Positions 1 through 8,564 of a stretch of DNA of 26,318 nt are shown here, piece after piece. Each line of letters starts with the position of its first letter. The first letter of the stretch is position 1. The notes beneath the pieces are model-generated. The model had not been told where the DNA came from. It ran no database searches and saw only the letters and a list, made by a program, of their open reading frames with translations. The position numbers and the translations under genes were made by a program. The stretch is from the NCBI GenBank assembly GCA_902773285.1, contig CACYDS010000072.1:1-26318 (forward strand), given 5' to 3'. The DNA comes from an uncultured Pseudomonadota bacterium. Lineage in GTDB: Bacteria; Pseudomonadota; Alphaproteobacteria; RUG11792.

Positions 1-161
1 GTTAGTATTTTAATGGAGTTCGTAGTAGAACTTCCGACGTCATGCAATACTAGAGTTCACTTTCCTTGTGTCTCTTTGTAATCCTCCCCAAGCTATGCAT
101 GGCGTCGTTTTTTTATATTCCGTAATTTGGAATATATATCAACCGAATAACTTACTTCTAG

Positions 162-1415
162 CTATTTTTTGAAAATTAACGATCCGTTTGTTCCGCCAAA
201 ACCAAAAGAGTTGTTCATGACGTACTCTATTTCTCGTTCTTGAGGCACATTAGGTGTTAAGTTTATATCAAATCCATCATCTGGTTCATTTAAATTTAAT
301 GTGGCGGGAGCTATGTTACTATTCAGAGCTTTCAGGCATACAATTGTTTCAACCGCTCCGGCTGCCCCCAGTAAATGTCCCATAGCTGACTTAGTAGATG
401 ACATATTCAGCTTGTATGCATGCTCTCCAAAAACTGTCTTTACAGCATTGATTTCTGCCGCATCTCCAGCCGATGTAGACGTTCCATGGGCATTTATATA
501 ATCCACTGCTTCGCGTGATATACCTGCGTCTTTAAGAGCTCTATTCATCGACAAAATTGCACCAGAAGCATCGTTTGCCGGAGCAGTAATATGATAAGCA
601 TCACATGAAGCTCCATAACCAATTATTTCGCCATGAATATGAGCATTACGTTTTTGCGCAGATTCTAACGTTTCCAATGTCACAATACCAGCGCCCTCGC
701 CTATTACAAATCCATCTCGCCCCTTATCCCACGGCCGTGATGCGGCTTCAGGCGTATCGTTGTATTTTGTTGACAGAGCGTGAGCTGAAGAGAAACCGGA
801 CACTCCAAGCGGGCACACAGCGTATTCAGCCCCACCCGCCACAGCGTAGTCTGCATATCCATCTCGAATATACCGAAATGCTTCACCAATGCTATGAATT
901 CCAGATGCACAAGCAGATACAACGCTATAATTCGCGCCTTTCAATCCGTACTTTATGGCAATATGCCCAGCCGCCAAATTAACTAAAACAGATGGTATAA
1001 AAAATGGATTTACTCGTCGTGCACCTTCATCATGTAACGTAACAGACGTGTCATATATCCTCGAAATACCGCCAATACCGGAACCAACAAAGACTACGGT
1101 ATTTTCCTTTTGCCTCGCATCAAAGTTGATAAAACCGGAATTCCCTAAAGCCTGAGAAGCCGCAGCTACGGCATATACAATAAATTTGTCAACTCTGCGT
1201 TGCTCCATTGGTGGCATATAAACATCGGGATCGAAACCCGCTTCTCCGAGAGAAGGGACCATCCCCGCTATTTTAGAGGCCATGCCGGTCGTATCAAATG
1301 TGTCTATCCGTCTTATGCCACTTTTGCAGGCGATAAGATTATTCCACATTGCGTTGACATCACATCCTAGCGGGGAGACAACTCCCATTCCGGTAATTAC
1401 AACTCGTCTTTTCAA
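162..1415 (-). CDS. fabF: 3-oxoacyl-[ACP] synthase II (KAS II)
   Basis: Condensing enzyme of type II fatty acid synthesis: it joins malonyl-ACP to a growing acyl-ACP in the cytoplasm. The 417-residue product has the usual family length. It shows the N-terminal 'VVITGMGVVSPLG', the nucleophile Cys169 in 'SACASGIHS', His310 in 'NAHGTSTSAGD', Lys342 in 'STKSAMGH' and His347, and the Gly-rich C-terminal 'NNSFGFGGTNGSL', so the Cys-His-His triad is complete. Translation appears to start at a TTG codon (1413-1415), because an AGAGGA Shine-Dalgarno sequence lies just before it (complement of 1419-1424) and the next residues 'KRRVVITG' match the family start. acpP lies 8 nt upstream on the same strand, the usual acpP-fabF pair sharing substrate and promoter. 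No clear hairpin-plus-T terminator is visible downstream (1-161). Confidence 0.97.
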   Translation of the reverse strand: MKRRVVITGMGVVSPLGCDVNAMWNNLIACKSGIRRIDTFDTTGMASKIAGMVPSLGEAGFDPDVYMPPMEQRRVDKFIVYAVAAASQALGNSGFINFDARQKENTVVFVGSGIGGISRIYDTSVTLHDEGARRVNPFFIPSVLVNLAAGHIAIKYGLKGANYSVVSACASGIHSIGEAFRYIRDGYADYAVAGGAEYAVCPLGVSGFSSAHALSTKYNDTPEAASRPWDKGRDGFVIGEGAGIVTLETLESAQKRNAHIHGEIIGYGASCDAYHITAPANDASGAILSMNRALKDAGISREAVDYINAHGTSTSAGDAAEINAVKTVFGEHAYKLNMSSTKSAMGHLLGAAGAVETIVCLKALNSNIAPATLNLNEPDDGFDINLTPNVPQEREIEYVMNNSFGFGGTNGSLIFKK

Positions 1416-1423
1416 TCTATCCT

Positions 1424-1657
1424 CTATTTTTCAATGGAATCAAGATACTTCACAGCCTCAGCAACTGTAGCTATTTTTTCTGCTACATCTTCAGGAATTT
1501 CGCAATTGAACTCTTTTTCGAACTCCATGATAAGCTCAGCCTGAGCTAGACTGTCCATCCCTAAATCGTCCTTAAACGTGGCATTCTCAACAACTTTTGC
1601 CGCATCGATTTTGAGATTATTGACGATAATATTTTTAACTCTTTCTAATGTATCCAT
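1424..1657 (-). CDS. acpP: Acyl carrier protein
   Basis: Small acidic carrier (77 residues) that holds acyl chains on a phosphopantetheine arm during fatty acid and lipid A synthesis. The attachment site is Ser36 in 'GMDSLAQAEL'; the family usually reads DSLD or DSLT at this site, and here the residue after Leu is Ala, a mild departure. The rest, 'FKDDLGMDSL' and 'FEKEFNCEIPEDVAEKI', is standard ACP helix II and III sequence. It is the first gene of the acpP-fabF operon, with a good promoter about 30 nt upstream of its ATG (1689-1717). Confidence 0.96.
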   Translation of the reverse strand: MDTLERVKNIIVNNLKIDAAKVVENATFKDDLGMDSLAQAELIMEFEKEFNCEIPEDVAEKIATVAEAVKYLDSIEK

Positions 1658-1688
1658 TACTCGACGTAATCTTTAAAACCATGTCGAG

Positions 1689-1717
1689 ATGATACCAAAA
1701 AGAGATTTTTCATGCAA
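1689..1717 (-). promoter_or_regulatory. Predicted sigma70-type promoter of acpP-fabF
   Basis: Read on the minus strand the sequence is TTGCAT, 17 nt, TATCAT: good -35 and -10 boxes at ideal spacing. The expected transcription start would leave a short leader of roughly 20-25 nt before the acpP ATG. No operator-like palindrome is evident around it. Confidence 0.6.
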
Positions 1718-2126
1718 GTTTATTATAAATAAGAAAAAGGGCGCCATATAGCAATGTAATGAATCTATCAATGGAGCCGTCAATGCAGAATCTTGCAAAA
1801 ATAGCTGTGAATATTGCTATCCATGTCTAAATTCAAATAGATACAAGGCAGGAGATGTCTTCTGCACCATACATTAGAAATGCGCTCCCTAATGGGGATG
1901 CAGTAGATGCATGCAGGAATAGACAAGCACAATGTTGCATAAACACGATATAAGTGATGAGATCATAGGTTGATTTTTACCGCTTTTCTTTCATACCTCA
2001 AACTTCCTGTAGATATTTACATCCGCGAGCCTCACAGTTTTTTATGATTTTTCGTTTTGCGCATCCAATGGATCTTATGACGCATTTTCATCAATTTAGT
2101 CGCTATGCCAAATTTGATAGAAAATT
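1718..2126. other. Gene-free stretch between acpP and the secreted HAD pair
   Basis: The whole intergenic region spans 1658-2255 between divergent genes. Apart from the two promoters at its ends I see no ORF with protein-like composition on either strand, no tRNA-like TPsiC box and no strong hairpin. The longest small plus-strand frame I read is a 19-codon one near 1772, with no convincing RBS. It may be a decayed gene or plain intergenic DNA. Confidence 0.4.
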
Positions 2127-2155
2127 TTAACAAATTTAATTAAAAATGATATAAT
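2127..2155 (+). promoter_or_regulatory. Predicted sigma70-type promoter of the secreted HAD pair
   Basis: TTAACA, 17 nt, TATAAT, a perfect -10 box with a reasonable -35, embedded in very AT-rich DNA. It would give a leader of about 95 nt before the ATG at 2256. A weaker alternative is TTGTGC-N16-TAGTAG further downstream (about 2184-2211). Confidence 0.45.
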
Positions 2156-2255
2156 GATATAAAATTTAAAATTGTATGGATTGTTGTGCACTTAGCTTAC
2201 AAAAATAGTAGGAAATTGCTGGAGATCTAGAGATGTATGTTTTGAAGGAGAGAAT

Positions 2256-3545
2256 ATGAAAAGAGCACTATTAAAATATATGCTGACCTTGTCCTTAGGT
2301 ATCAACCTTGGAAGCTCTGTTGAAGATAATATTAACAATGAACAGATAGAGAACGGAAAGTACGAATCATTTAGCGAAGCTAAAGACAGTTCAATTATAT
2401 GTGAACAATGTAAGCAAAACGAAATCATTAATACTAAGCAAGAAGTTGTAACGACACAGATTCACAGCGAGATAAATGAAGCAATAGACAATAAAAATCC
2501 AATCGACCTTGGTGAAGAAGAACAAAATATTTCCACAACGCAGCAAGAAAACTTGTTAAACAATATACAAAAAACGCAATTGAGTGCCATTCCATCATAT
2601 AGGAAGCAACTGGTCCAAATAGTAGAAACTAATAGTCTTAAACAGGTATGGCAAGAGCTTGATAAATGCCATATAATAGATGAAAATACCTTAGCTGTAT
2701 TGGATATAGACCAAACTATTTTAAAATCCGAGGAAATTACAATATCTCCGCAATACCAAGAACAGTGGAAAAGACTGGAAGAAGTATTTGAAACAAAATA
2801 TCCACAATACGTTACACTACGCGATTTTTATATTGATATCTTTCGTAAAGAGCACAAAGAAATACTAACCGAAAGCATCTGGAAAGAATTTATACACAAT
2901 TTAAAATCTCGAGGAGCAAAGGTGCTTGTTGTTACCGCCATCATGAACGACTATCTGGTTAACGAAGACCTAGAACCAACTGAAACAATGTGGGTCGAAC
3001 TACGTCACAAGCAATTAAACGATGCAATAGACAATAAAGAGCAAACTATTACAAATGTGTTTGGGGAGAACCTGCCATCATCATTTTGGCTTAAAGAAAA
3101 ATTAAAATCTCCGTACTATTTTAATGGAATATTGACCACGCAACCATGGACAAAGGATCAGGCCTTGTTTGAGCTACTATCATACTGGGGTAAGTGGGGT
3201 GATTGGCACCCAAATAAATTTATAGCTATAGATGATCAAGATTACAATTTGGCTAACTTTACTACGTTGAGCCTTGGCACAGAGATGACATTTATAGGGT
3301 ATAAATTCACAAGAGCAAACGATATACCATATGGATACGAATTTGATCCCAAAAGAGGATTTTTTCAACAAATGTATCTTGTCAAAAACAAAAGATGGTT
3401 AAACGATGAAGAGGCAGACAAAATGCTCAAAACCTGCAGTGACGAGGAAAAACAAAAGTTGGAAGAACTAGTGAAACTGTATAACGAAAAACAAAACTCT
3501 AACAAAAAAAATAAAAAAAGCAAACACTGCCAACAGTACAGCTAA
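2256..3545 (+). CDS. Secreted HAD-like protein (DUF2608 type), paralogue 1
   Basis: Exported protein of 429 residues with a haloacid-dehalogenase-like core and unknown substrate. The N-terminus 'MKRALLKYMLTLSLGINLGSS' looks like a signal peptide. Residues ~20-130 are a polar Asn/Glu/Gln-rich linker. HAD motif I is 'AVLDIDQTIL' (Asp150, Asp152), motif II 'VVTAIMND' (Thr227), and the Mg-binding motif IV 'IAIDDQD' (Asp326, Asp327), so the catalytic set of a phosphatase appears present. The C-terminal tail is rich in Lys and Asn. RBS GGAG lies just upstream of the ATG. It is followed 35 bp later by a second protein of the same fold, so the two are tandem paralogues and probably an operon. DUF2608 proteins are, as I recall, found mainly in host-associated bacteria such as Legionella and relatives. 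The family assignment comes from motif pattern only; its role in the host is unknown. Confidence 0.7.
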   Translation: MKRALLKYMLTLSLGINLGSSVEDNINNEQIENGKYESFSEAKDSSIICEQCKQNEIINTKQEVVTTQIHSEINEAIDNKNPIDLGEEEQNISTTQQENLLNNIQKTQLSAIPSYRKQLVQIVETNSLKQVWQELDKCHIIDENTLAVLDIDQTILKSEEITISPQYQEQWKRLEEVFETKYPQYVTLRDFYIDIFRKEHKEILTESIWKEFIHNLKSRGAKVLVVTAIMNDYLVNEDLEPTETMWVELRHKQLNDAIDNKEQTITNVFGENLPSSFWLKEKLKSPYYFNGILTTQPWTKDQALFELLSYWGKWGDWHPNKFIAIDDQDYNLANFTTLSLGTEMTFIGYKFTRANDIPYGYEFDPKRGFFQQMYLVKNKRWLNDEEADKMLKTCSDEEKQKLEELVKLYNEKQNSNKKNKKSKHCQQYS

Positions 3546-3580
3546 TATAGAAATATTGAATATAAAGGAGAAAAAGGAAA

Positions 3581-4684
3581 ATGAGTAAAAAAATATGTAT
3601 GCTACTGGCGCTGTCAGCTATCACAATAAAAGCTGGAAATGTGATTGCTGGAGAAAATTCAGTTTATGGTATTCACGAGGCAAAAAGCGTTGACGAAATG
3701 CAGAAAATAATCGATCGATTAACCACAACAACTGAATTTGATGCAAAAAAAACGATTGGAATCTTCGATGAAGACAACACATTGGTATACCGATATGGCC
3801 CTGAAGTGGGAAATGGCGATATGAAACAGTGGTCGCAACTTGCACTAAAAATTCTTGGCTCTGAAAAAAATAAAAACAGCATCGGGAAATGGAAACAAAC
3901 GTACTACCGGGATCACATAAAGCTCTTGGTGGATCAGAAATTACCTGAATTCGTAAGAGGATTACAAGATACAGGAATTAGATGCGCAGTACTCACCTCC
4001 AAGTTAAATGAAGACCTAGGTATCGACACTGAAGGAAGAAGAACAAGTACGCATGAGATCTATGATCAGGAGCATAAAAACTTCAATTTAGATTTTGGGA
4101 TTGGATGGAACAATTTGCCGTCCACAAAGTTAAACAGAAAAAGCAGAGGTAACCTGCCGGACTGCATTGATGGAGTAATATATGCAGGTAAGTCACAGAA
4201 AGTAGATACATATAGATATCATAATAAAGTAATAGCCCTTCATAAATTTTTAGAATATGCAAAAATGAACAGCAAAGAACAGACTTTAAAGACAATTATA
4301 GCTATTGACGATAGATTGTCAGAAATAAAGTGCCTAGGAGAATATGCATCTGACAATAACTACCACTTTATTGGTATTGTCTTTAAAGGGTATGAAAAAT
4401 TGCCACGACCACTACCATTTGATGAACAGTATGAAAGAGAGCGATTACTTCACTTAGTGCAATGTAACGAATGGGAGCTTCCTCAAGGAGCAGAGTTATT
4501 CTATAAAGATGAGAATGGCATATGGTATTTAAAAGAAAATACAACATCTTTCATGGATTCAACACTGCAGAGCTCAGAGAGTGAAACCGTTTGCAAATTC
4601 TCTAAGCCGCAGGGCAAAATTGATCTAAATGGTGATAAATCATTATACACATTAAAGCAAAGTCCATGCGAAGTTACTCCATGA
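3581..4684 (+). CDS. Secreted HAD-like protein (DUF2608 type), paralogue 2
   Basis: Exported HAD-like protein of 367 residues. The signal peptide 'MSKKICMLLALSAITIKAG' probably ends near Ala23 (VIA-GEN). HAD motif I is 'GIFDEDNTLV' (Asp63, Asp65), motif II lies in 'CAVLTSKLNED', and motif IV is 'IAIDDRLSEIK' (Asp243, Asp244). The order and spacing match the upstream gene, though the linker is much shorter. A strong RBS (AAGGAGAAAAAGG) precedes the ATG. Oddity: the reading frame runs 184 bp into the 3' end of lipB on the other strand, so residues 307-367 are encoded antisense to LipB's conserved C-terminal region. This Ser/Lys-rich tail is probably a newly acquired extension rather than part of the HAD fold. 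Substrate and function unknown. Confidence 0.68.
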   Translation: MSKKICMLLALSAITIKAGNVIAGENSVYGIHEAKSVDEMQKIIDRLTTTTEFDAKKTIGIFDEDNTLVYRYGPEVGNGDMKQWSQLALKILGSEKNKNSIGKWKQTYYRDHIKLLVDQKLPEFVRGLQDTGIRCAVLTSKLNEDLGIDTEGRRTSTHEIYDQEHKNFNLDFGIGWNNLPSTKLNRKSRGNLPDCIDGVIYAGKSQKVDTYRYHNKVIALHKFLEYAKMNSKEQTLKTIIAIDDRLSEIKCLGEYASDNNYHFIGIVFKGYEKLPRPLPFDEQYERERLLHLVQCNEWELPQGAELFYKDENGIWYLKENTTSFMDSTLQSSESETVCKFSKPQGKIDLNGDKSLYTLKQSPCEVTP

Positions 4685-5115
4685 GTCACATGTATCCCGA
4701 TAAATCCTATTTTGGCATCGCCGTGACTTGGAGTTTTAACCCAAACACCGACGCCCTTATCTGATGTTGTTCCAGTGATACCGAAGTCCTTTAAAACATC
4801 AATTATCCATTTTTCTAACATAACGACGTATTCGTGAATGTTGATGTTCCGCTTTTTTAAATTAATTATCGGATAGATGACAAGCTGTCCTGGAGAATGT
4901 ACGGTAATTCTTCCTCCTCTGTTGGGATAGTAAATTGGCAAATTAGGTGTTTTTAAAAAATCTGTTTTTTTAAAGCTTTTGCCTGCAGAGTAAATTGCTT
5001 CATGTTGTGTAAAAAATATGCACTCATCTTTTCCATTAAGAACATTGTCGACGGCAATATCCATTTCTAATAAAGCGACAGGATACTTTGTTAAACCCAA
5101 ATCAATAAATCGCAT
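4501..5115 (-). CDS. lipB: Octanoyl-[ACP]-protein N-octanoyltransferase
   Basis: Transfers octanoate from octanoyl-ACP to the lipoyl domains of 2-oxoacid dehydrogenases, the first step of lipoate synthesis. At 204 residues it has normal length. The signature 'NRGGRITVHSPGQLVIYPI' lies at residues 65-83; the catalytic Lys135 is in 'AKIGFIG' and Cys169 in 'LPCGL', at the positions known from the Escherichia coli enzyme; 'HGLCFNVYNDLSPF' is also typical. It is the last gene of the mlaA-nuoKLM-lipB run, 14 nt after nuoM. No strong RBS is visible before the ATG. Its last 184 bp overlap the 3' end of the convergent HAD-like gene. Confidence 0.95.
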   Translation of the reverse strand: MRFIDLGLTKYPVALLEMDIAVDNVLNGKDECIFFTQHEAIYSAGKSFKKTDFLKTPNLPIYYPNRGGRITVHSPGQLVIYPIINLKKRNINIHEYVVMLEKWIIDVLKDFGITGTTSDKGVGVWVKTPSHGDAKIGFIGIHVTHGVTSHGLCFNVYNDLSPFRSILPCGLENLQTVSLSELCSVESMKDVVFSFKYHMPFSSL

Positions 5116-5129
5116 ATTGGTAGTATTTT

Positions 5130-6518
5130 CTATAATAACAAAATCTTAGGAAAGATTCCACCAAGAAAAATGGCAAAAAATAACAGAAATATGGCAAACT
5201 TTTTGTGTGTATCCAGTAAGTATATTTCATTTGCAGACGCTTTCCAAAAAGCAAAATTGTCATTATATATATGTATAACATAAGTAATTGAAATAAGTAT
5301 CAGCAATCCAAAAGAAAAAGCATAAAAGTGCGACACCCTAACAATTGATTGAAATGTAAGAATTTCCGAAATGAATCCCCAAGTGAACGGAGCAGATATT
5401 AGACAACCGAAAGCAGCGAATGTAATTGTTTTTATATTTTTAGGCACACCTCCTGTCATTGATTTGATTTGCGGGATTAGTCGTGTGTTATATACTTTTT
5501 CGATAAGATGTGACGCAAAAAACAATACAGGCATAAGTAGGCTATGCCCCATCACGGCAAAAGTAAATCCGTTGTTTTTCATCTCACCGAGCATAATCAG
5601 GAAAGCTGAATTTAGATGGATTATCGAAAAATGCGCAAATATTGATTTTATATCCTTTTGAAATAAAAGTTGGGCCGTTGCGAAAGCTATGCTAAGCATA
5701 ATAACAAATATGACCAAATGAATACTTTCCTGCAAAGTCCCCATAAGCAAAGGCTGGATAATTCGAACAATCAAAAGTGAGCTGAATTTAAGTACAATCG
5801 AAGCTAACAAAACCGAACAAATTGTTTGAGATTTGACGTGTGCAATTGGAAGCCAACTATAAAAAGGAAAAATCGGCATTTTTATTCCAATTCCGATAAC
5901 TAATAACCAAAATACAGCCGTATTTTTTACCCCTATTTCTTGTATTGCTTTTATATTCGTTGTTTGTGTTTCAAGATAAATGAGAATAAACGCAATTAAT
6001 ATTAATAAAGCGCTAATCATTGTATATAACATAAAATGTAAAATTGCATCGGTGGATTTCTCTTTTTGTTGAGACATCAGGACATACATTGGAATTACAG
6101 AAGCTTCGATAAAAATGAACAGCAAAAATAAATTCCAAGCGTAAAAAGCACCAATTGCCAAAGTTTCAAAAAGTAAAATAGGTATGAAAAATATCTTCCT
6201 CGTTTTATGCTTTGTTATCCAAAGAATGCAAATAAAACAAATAAGGCAAATTATCGGCACAAACATTGCAGAGAAATTGTCAATCCCAACTTTATACTCC
6301 AATGGACTTTTGCTAAAAATCGCCACTTCTTCAGTGATAGTTTTTGCAGAATAATCGAAGGCTACTGATACAATCAGCGAAAAGCAAAACGTAAATGCGG
6401 TCGTCCATAAGGCCACAGATTTTATGCCTAAAACATTTTTTTCTTCAATCAGCGCTATAAACAATATTCCGATAATTGGCATTAACGTTATTATTGTTGC
6501 AAGAGGTAATCCGAACAT
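5130..6518 (-). CDS. nuoM: NADH-quinone oxidoreductase subunit M (divergent)
   Basis: Antiporter-like proton channel subunit of the complex I membrane arm; 462 residues, somewhat short for NuoM (usually about 490-510), almost entirely transmembrane helices. The key charged residues are kept: Glu138 in 'FIEASVIPMYVLM', Lys213 in 'GIKMPIFPFYSWLP', Lys244 in 'IVLKFSS' and Glu385 in 'GFISEILTF'. The normally near-invariant 'WLPDAHVEAPT' loop reads 'WLPIAHVKSQT', with Asp lost and Glu changed to Lys. The start ATG overlaps the nuoL stop by one base (TGATG), so translation is coupled. Downstream comes lipB, not nuoN. An Mrp antiporter MrpD subunit is an alternative, but the K-L-M order and lengths favour complex I. 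Confidence 0.85.
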   Translation of the reverse strand: MFGLPLATIITLMPIIGILFIALIEEKNVLGIKSVALWTTAFTFCFSLIVSVAFDYSAKTITEEVAIFSKSPLEYKVGIDNFSAMFVPIICLICFICILWITKHKTRKIFFIPILLFETLAIGAFYAWNLFLLFIFIEASVIPMYVLMSQQKEKSTDAILHFMLYTMISALLILIAFILIYLETQTTNIKAIQEIGVKNTAVFWLLVIGIGIKMPIFPFYSWLPIAHVKSQTICSVLLASIVLKFSSLLIVRIIQPLLMGTLQESIHLVIFVIMLSIAFATAQLLFQKDIKSIFAHFSIIHLNSAFLIMLGEMKNNGFTFAVMGHSLLMPVLFFASHLIEKVYNTRLIPQIKSMTGGVPKNIKTITFAAFGCLISAPFTWGFISEILTFQSIVRVSHFYAFSFGLLILISITYVIHIYNDNFAFWKASANEIYLLDTHKKFAIFLLFFAIFLGGIFPKILLL

Positions 6519-8290
6519 CAGCCTACCCCCCCTTCAACTACAATAAATATTAAACACAACGTCAAACCAAACAAAATCCAAACAATATGATTTTGCAGGT
6601 AGTTTGCGTGTGCTTTTTTCAGAAAATTTCCCGCATTATAGAGCCCCTTAAATGTTTTTACATTTTCTATATGCGCAATTTGACCACCCCGCATATCAAA
6701 TACTCCTGCGCATTTCATGATTGCGTCGGTTATAGCTGTCATACTTTTTCTATAAAATCCATGTTTACGTATTAAAAACGCAATTTTTTCACACATGCGA
6801 TTGCTAGTGCTTCTGTCAAATAACATGATAAGAGATATTGCTATAATAATCTGCAGTAGAATCTGTAATGAATCCAGAAAATTATTTCCTGAAATATATG
6901 CTATTTTTTCACCGTTAAATCCCAAGCCCCCAGCATTTAAAATATTCCAAGCGATACCAGAATACAAAAGTGAAATTGCTGCTAAGCTCCAAAATGGCGT
7001 GAACGTATAATCATTAGATTTCGATGTCATAAAAAACGTCATTTCATCTGCTTTTGTTTCGCCATAAATTGATTTAAAAAGCATTCTAAAAATTGCCATT
7101 ACATTGAGCATACCAGCTAGAGTGGTTGCTGCTAAAAGAACATTGGAATCTGTATTTTTAATTATCGTCGATAATGCTATTTTGGGAAAAAATCCTGTTA
7201 ATAATGGAAATCCAGACGCAAATAAAAATGAAATCCACAGAACGATTGTAAGTCTGGGAGCTATTTTAGCAATACCACCCATGCGGGTTATATTTTTTTC
7301 ACCGGACATCGCTACTATCAAATACGCAAAAGCTAAAAACAGCATAGATTTAAAAAAAGCGTGGCACATTAGATACAAAATTGCTACTGAATACGCTTCT
7401 AATCCGCAAGCTACAAACATGATTCCAGCAGACGATGCAGTAAGACAAGCTATAATCTTTTTAAGATTATTATGTGCCAAGGCGCAAATCCCCATGTATA
7501 TCGAAGTCGCAATTCCGGCAATGCACATGATCTGCTTTAAAATTGAAAATTGATCGAATATAACATGGAATTTTGTTATAAAAATTATTCCGACTGCAAT
7601 AATTGTCCCAGCATGAATCAGTATGGATGCAAAAATATTGGCTTTTGTAGCATCAATCAACCAATATGAAAATGGCATTTGAGCCCCCTTACAAAAACTG
7701 GAAATTAAAAACAAACAAGCTGGCAAGAGAGATATATCTTTTTGGCATATCTCTGATATTTCAAAACTTTTAGTTTCTATCGCTAAGAAAACCGTCCCAA
7801 TCAAGAATAAAATACTAGCAAATTTGTTAAAGACAAAAACTCTTGTAGCCTCCATTTCTGTGTTTTTTTCGATACTGACTAAAAATGTTGAAATTAACCC
7901 TAATGCTTCCATTGCAATGTAAAATTGAAAAACATTATCTGATAAAATCGCTATGCACATAAAGAATATAAAAATATTCAAAATTCCGAATTTTCTGCAA
8001 GCATCTTTTTCAAAGAAAAGAATCGGCTTTGCATAATATATGCAAAGCAAAATAAGGTTTATTATCCAGCACAATAAAATCTCAATTTGTCCAAAATTAA
8101 ACGAAAAAGAAAAATCAAAATCTAAAAAATTAAACCAATTTAGTTTTAAAATAACATTCTTAGAAAAGTATTGTATTATAAATGCCAATATCGAGGATAT
8201 TACCCCTAGCTTTCCTATCCACATACGATTGAACGCTACTGTACTAATCCCTGAGAAAAACAACAGCCATAACAGCAATAACCCGAGCAT
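6518..8290 (-). CDS. nuoL: NADH-quinone oxidoreductase subunit L (divergent)
   Basis: Largest proton-pumping subunit of the complex I membrane arm, 590 residues (Escherichia coli NuoL is 613). Conserved elements: Glu128 in 'YIAMEALGLISTFLV', Lys201 in 'CKGAQMPFSYWLIDA', Asp213, and His226 in 'ILIHAGTII'; 'KKIIACLTASSAGIMF' corresponds to the family's KK-x-x-A-x-ST-SQ-GYM segment, with changes. The 'GPTPVSA' motif following the WLPDA loop is replaced by 'KANIFAS'. The C-terminal region from about residue 470 should hold the lateral helix and final membrane anchor. It begins directly after the nuoK stop and overlaps nuoM by one base. The 3' end carries a run of seven G (in 'VEGGVG') that may also serve as the nuoM RBS. 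It looks functional but fast-evolving. Confidence 0.85.
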   Translation of the reverse strand: MLGLLLLWLLFFSGISTVAFNRMWIGKLGVISSILAFIIQYFSKNVILKLNWFNFLDFDFSFSFNFGQIEILLCWIINLILLCIYYAKPILFFEKDACRKFGILNIFIFFMCIAILSDNVFQFYIAMEALGLISTFLVSIEKNTEMEATRVFVFNKFASILFLIGTVFLAIETKSFEISEICQKDISLLPACLFLISSFCKGAQMPFSYWLIDATKANIFASILIHAGTIIAVGIIFITKFHVIFDQFSILKQIMCIAGIATSIYMGICALAHNNLKKIIACLTASSAGIMFVACGLEAYSVAILYLMCHAFFKSMLFLAFAYLIVAMSGEKNITRMGGIAKIAPRLTIVLWISFLFASGFPLLTGFFPKIALSTIIKNTDSNVLLAATTLAGMLNVMAIFRMLFKSIYGETKADEMTFFMTSKSNDYTFTPFWSLAAISLLYSGIAWNILNAGGLGFNGEKIAYISGNNFLDSLQILLQIIIAISLIMLFDRSTSNRMCEKIAFLIRKHGFYRKSMTAITDAIMKCAGVFDMRGGQIAHIENVKTFKGLYNAGNFLKKAHANYLQNHIVWILFGLTLCLIFIVVEGGVG

Positions 8291-8563
8291 TTAATCCTCG
8301 CTTAGAATTTCGATATTCTCTTCTTTGCATTGTGTCGTATATATAGCATAAACAACACTTATAGTAACCCCACTCAAAATCACGACTATCAATGCAATTT
8401 GCTCTCCAAAACTGTCACCGAAAAAACAGAAGTTTAACACAGATGCCAAAAGCATTACTTCGATTGAAATCAACATCCTTATAATATCGTATTGCTTGAA
8501 AACGCCTATTAGGCCAATGCAAAATAAAAAAGCAGAAGTTAAAAGGATTGTACTACCAAGCAC
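8291..8563 (-). CDS. nuoK: NADH-quinone oxidoreductase subunit K (divergent)
   Basis: Small three-helix subunit of the complex I membrane arm, 90 residues. 'LFCIGLIGVFKQYDIIRMLI' and 'SIEVMLLASVLNF' match the family; Glu35 in the second helix is the conserved buried carboxylate. The second conserved Glu, in the third helix ('AAEAAIG' in most homologues), is missing: the segment here reads 'LSGVTISVVYAIY'. The C-terminus is acidic. The start is a GTG at 8561-8563 with a GGAG box inside the end of mlaA, one base beyond the mlaA stop. nuoJ, the usual upstream gene, is replaced by mlaA. Confidence 0.82.
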   Translation of the reverse strand: MLGSTILLTSAFLFCIGLIGVFKQYDIIRMLISIEVMLLASVLNFCFFGDSFGEQIALIVVILSGVTISVVYAIYTTQCKEENIEILSED

Positions 8564-8564
8564 A

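Noticed and set aside
100..145. ATATTCC/GGAATAT hairpin next to a T7 run downstream of fabF as a terminator.
   Set aside because: On the fabF (minus) strand the hairpin is followed by A's, and on the plus strand the T run precedes the hairpin, so the arrangement is wrong for either direction.
605..982. Plus-strand open frame of 125 codons opposite fabF, and similar long frames opposite atpA, nuoL, dnaJ and atpD.
   Set aside because: They are mirror frames of highly conserved genes, without RBS or protein-like composition.
8291..8563. NuoK as MrpC of a Na+/H+ antiporter, because the second Glu is missing and the C-terminus is acidic.
   Set aside because: The 'SIEVMLLASVLNF' helix has the NuoK Glu that MrpC lacks, and the following L and M genes fit complex I order and size.
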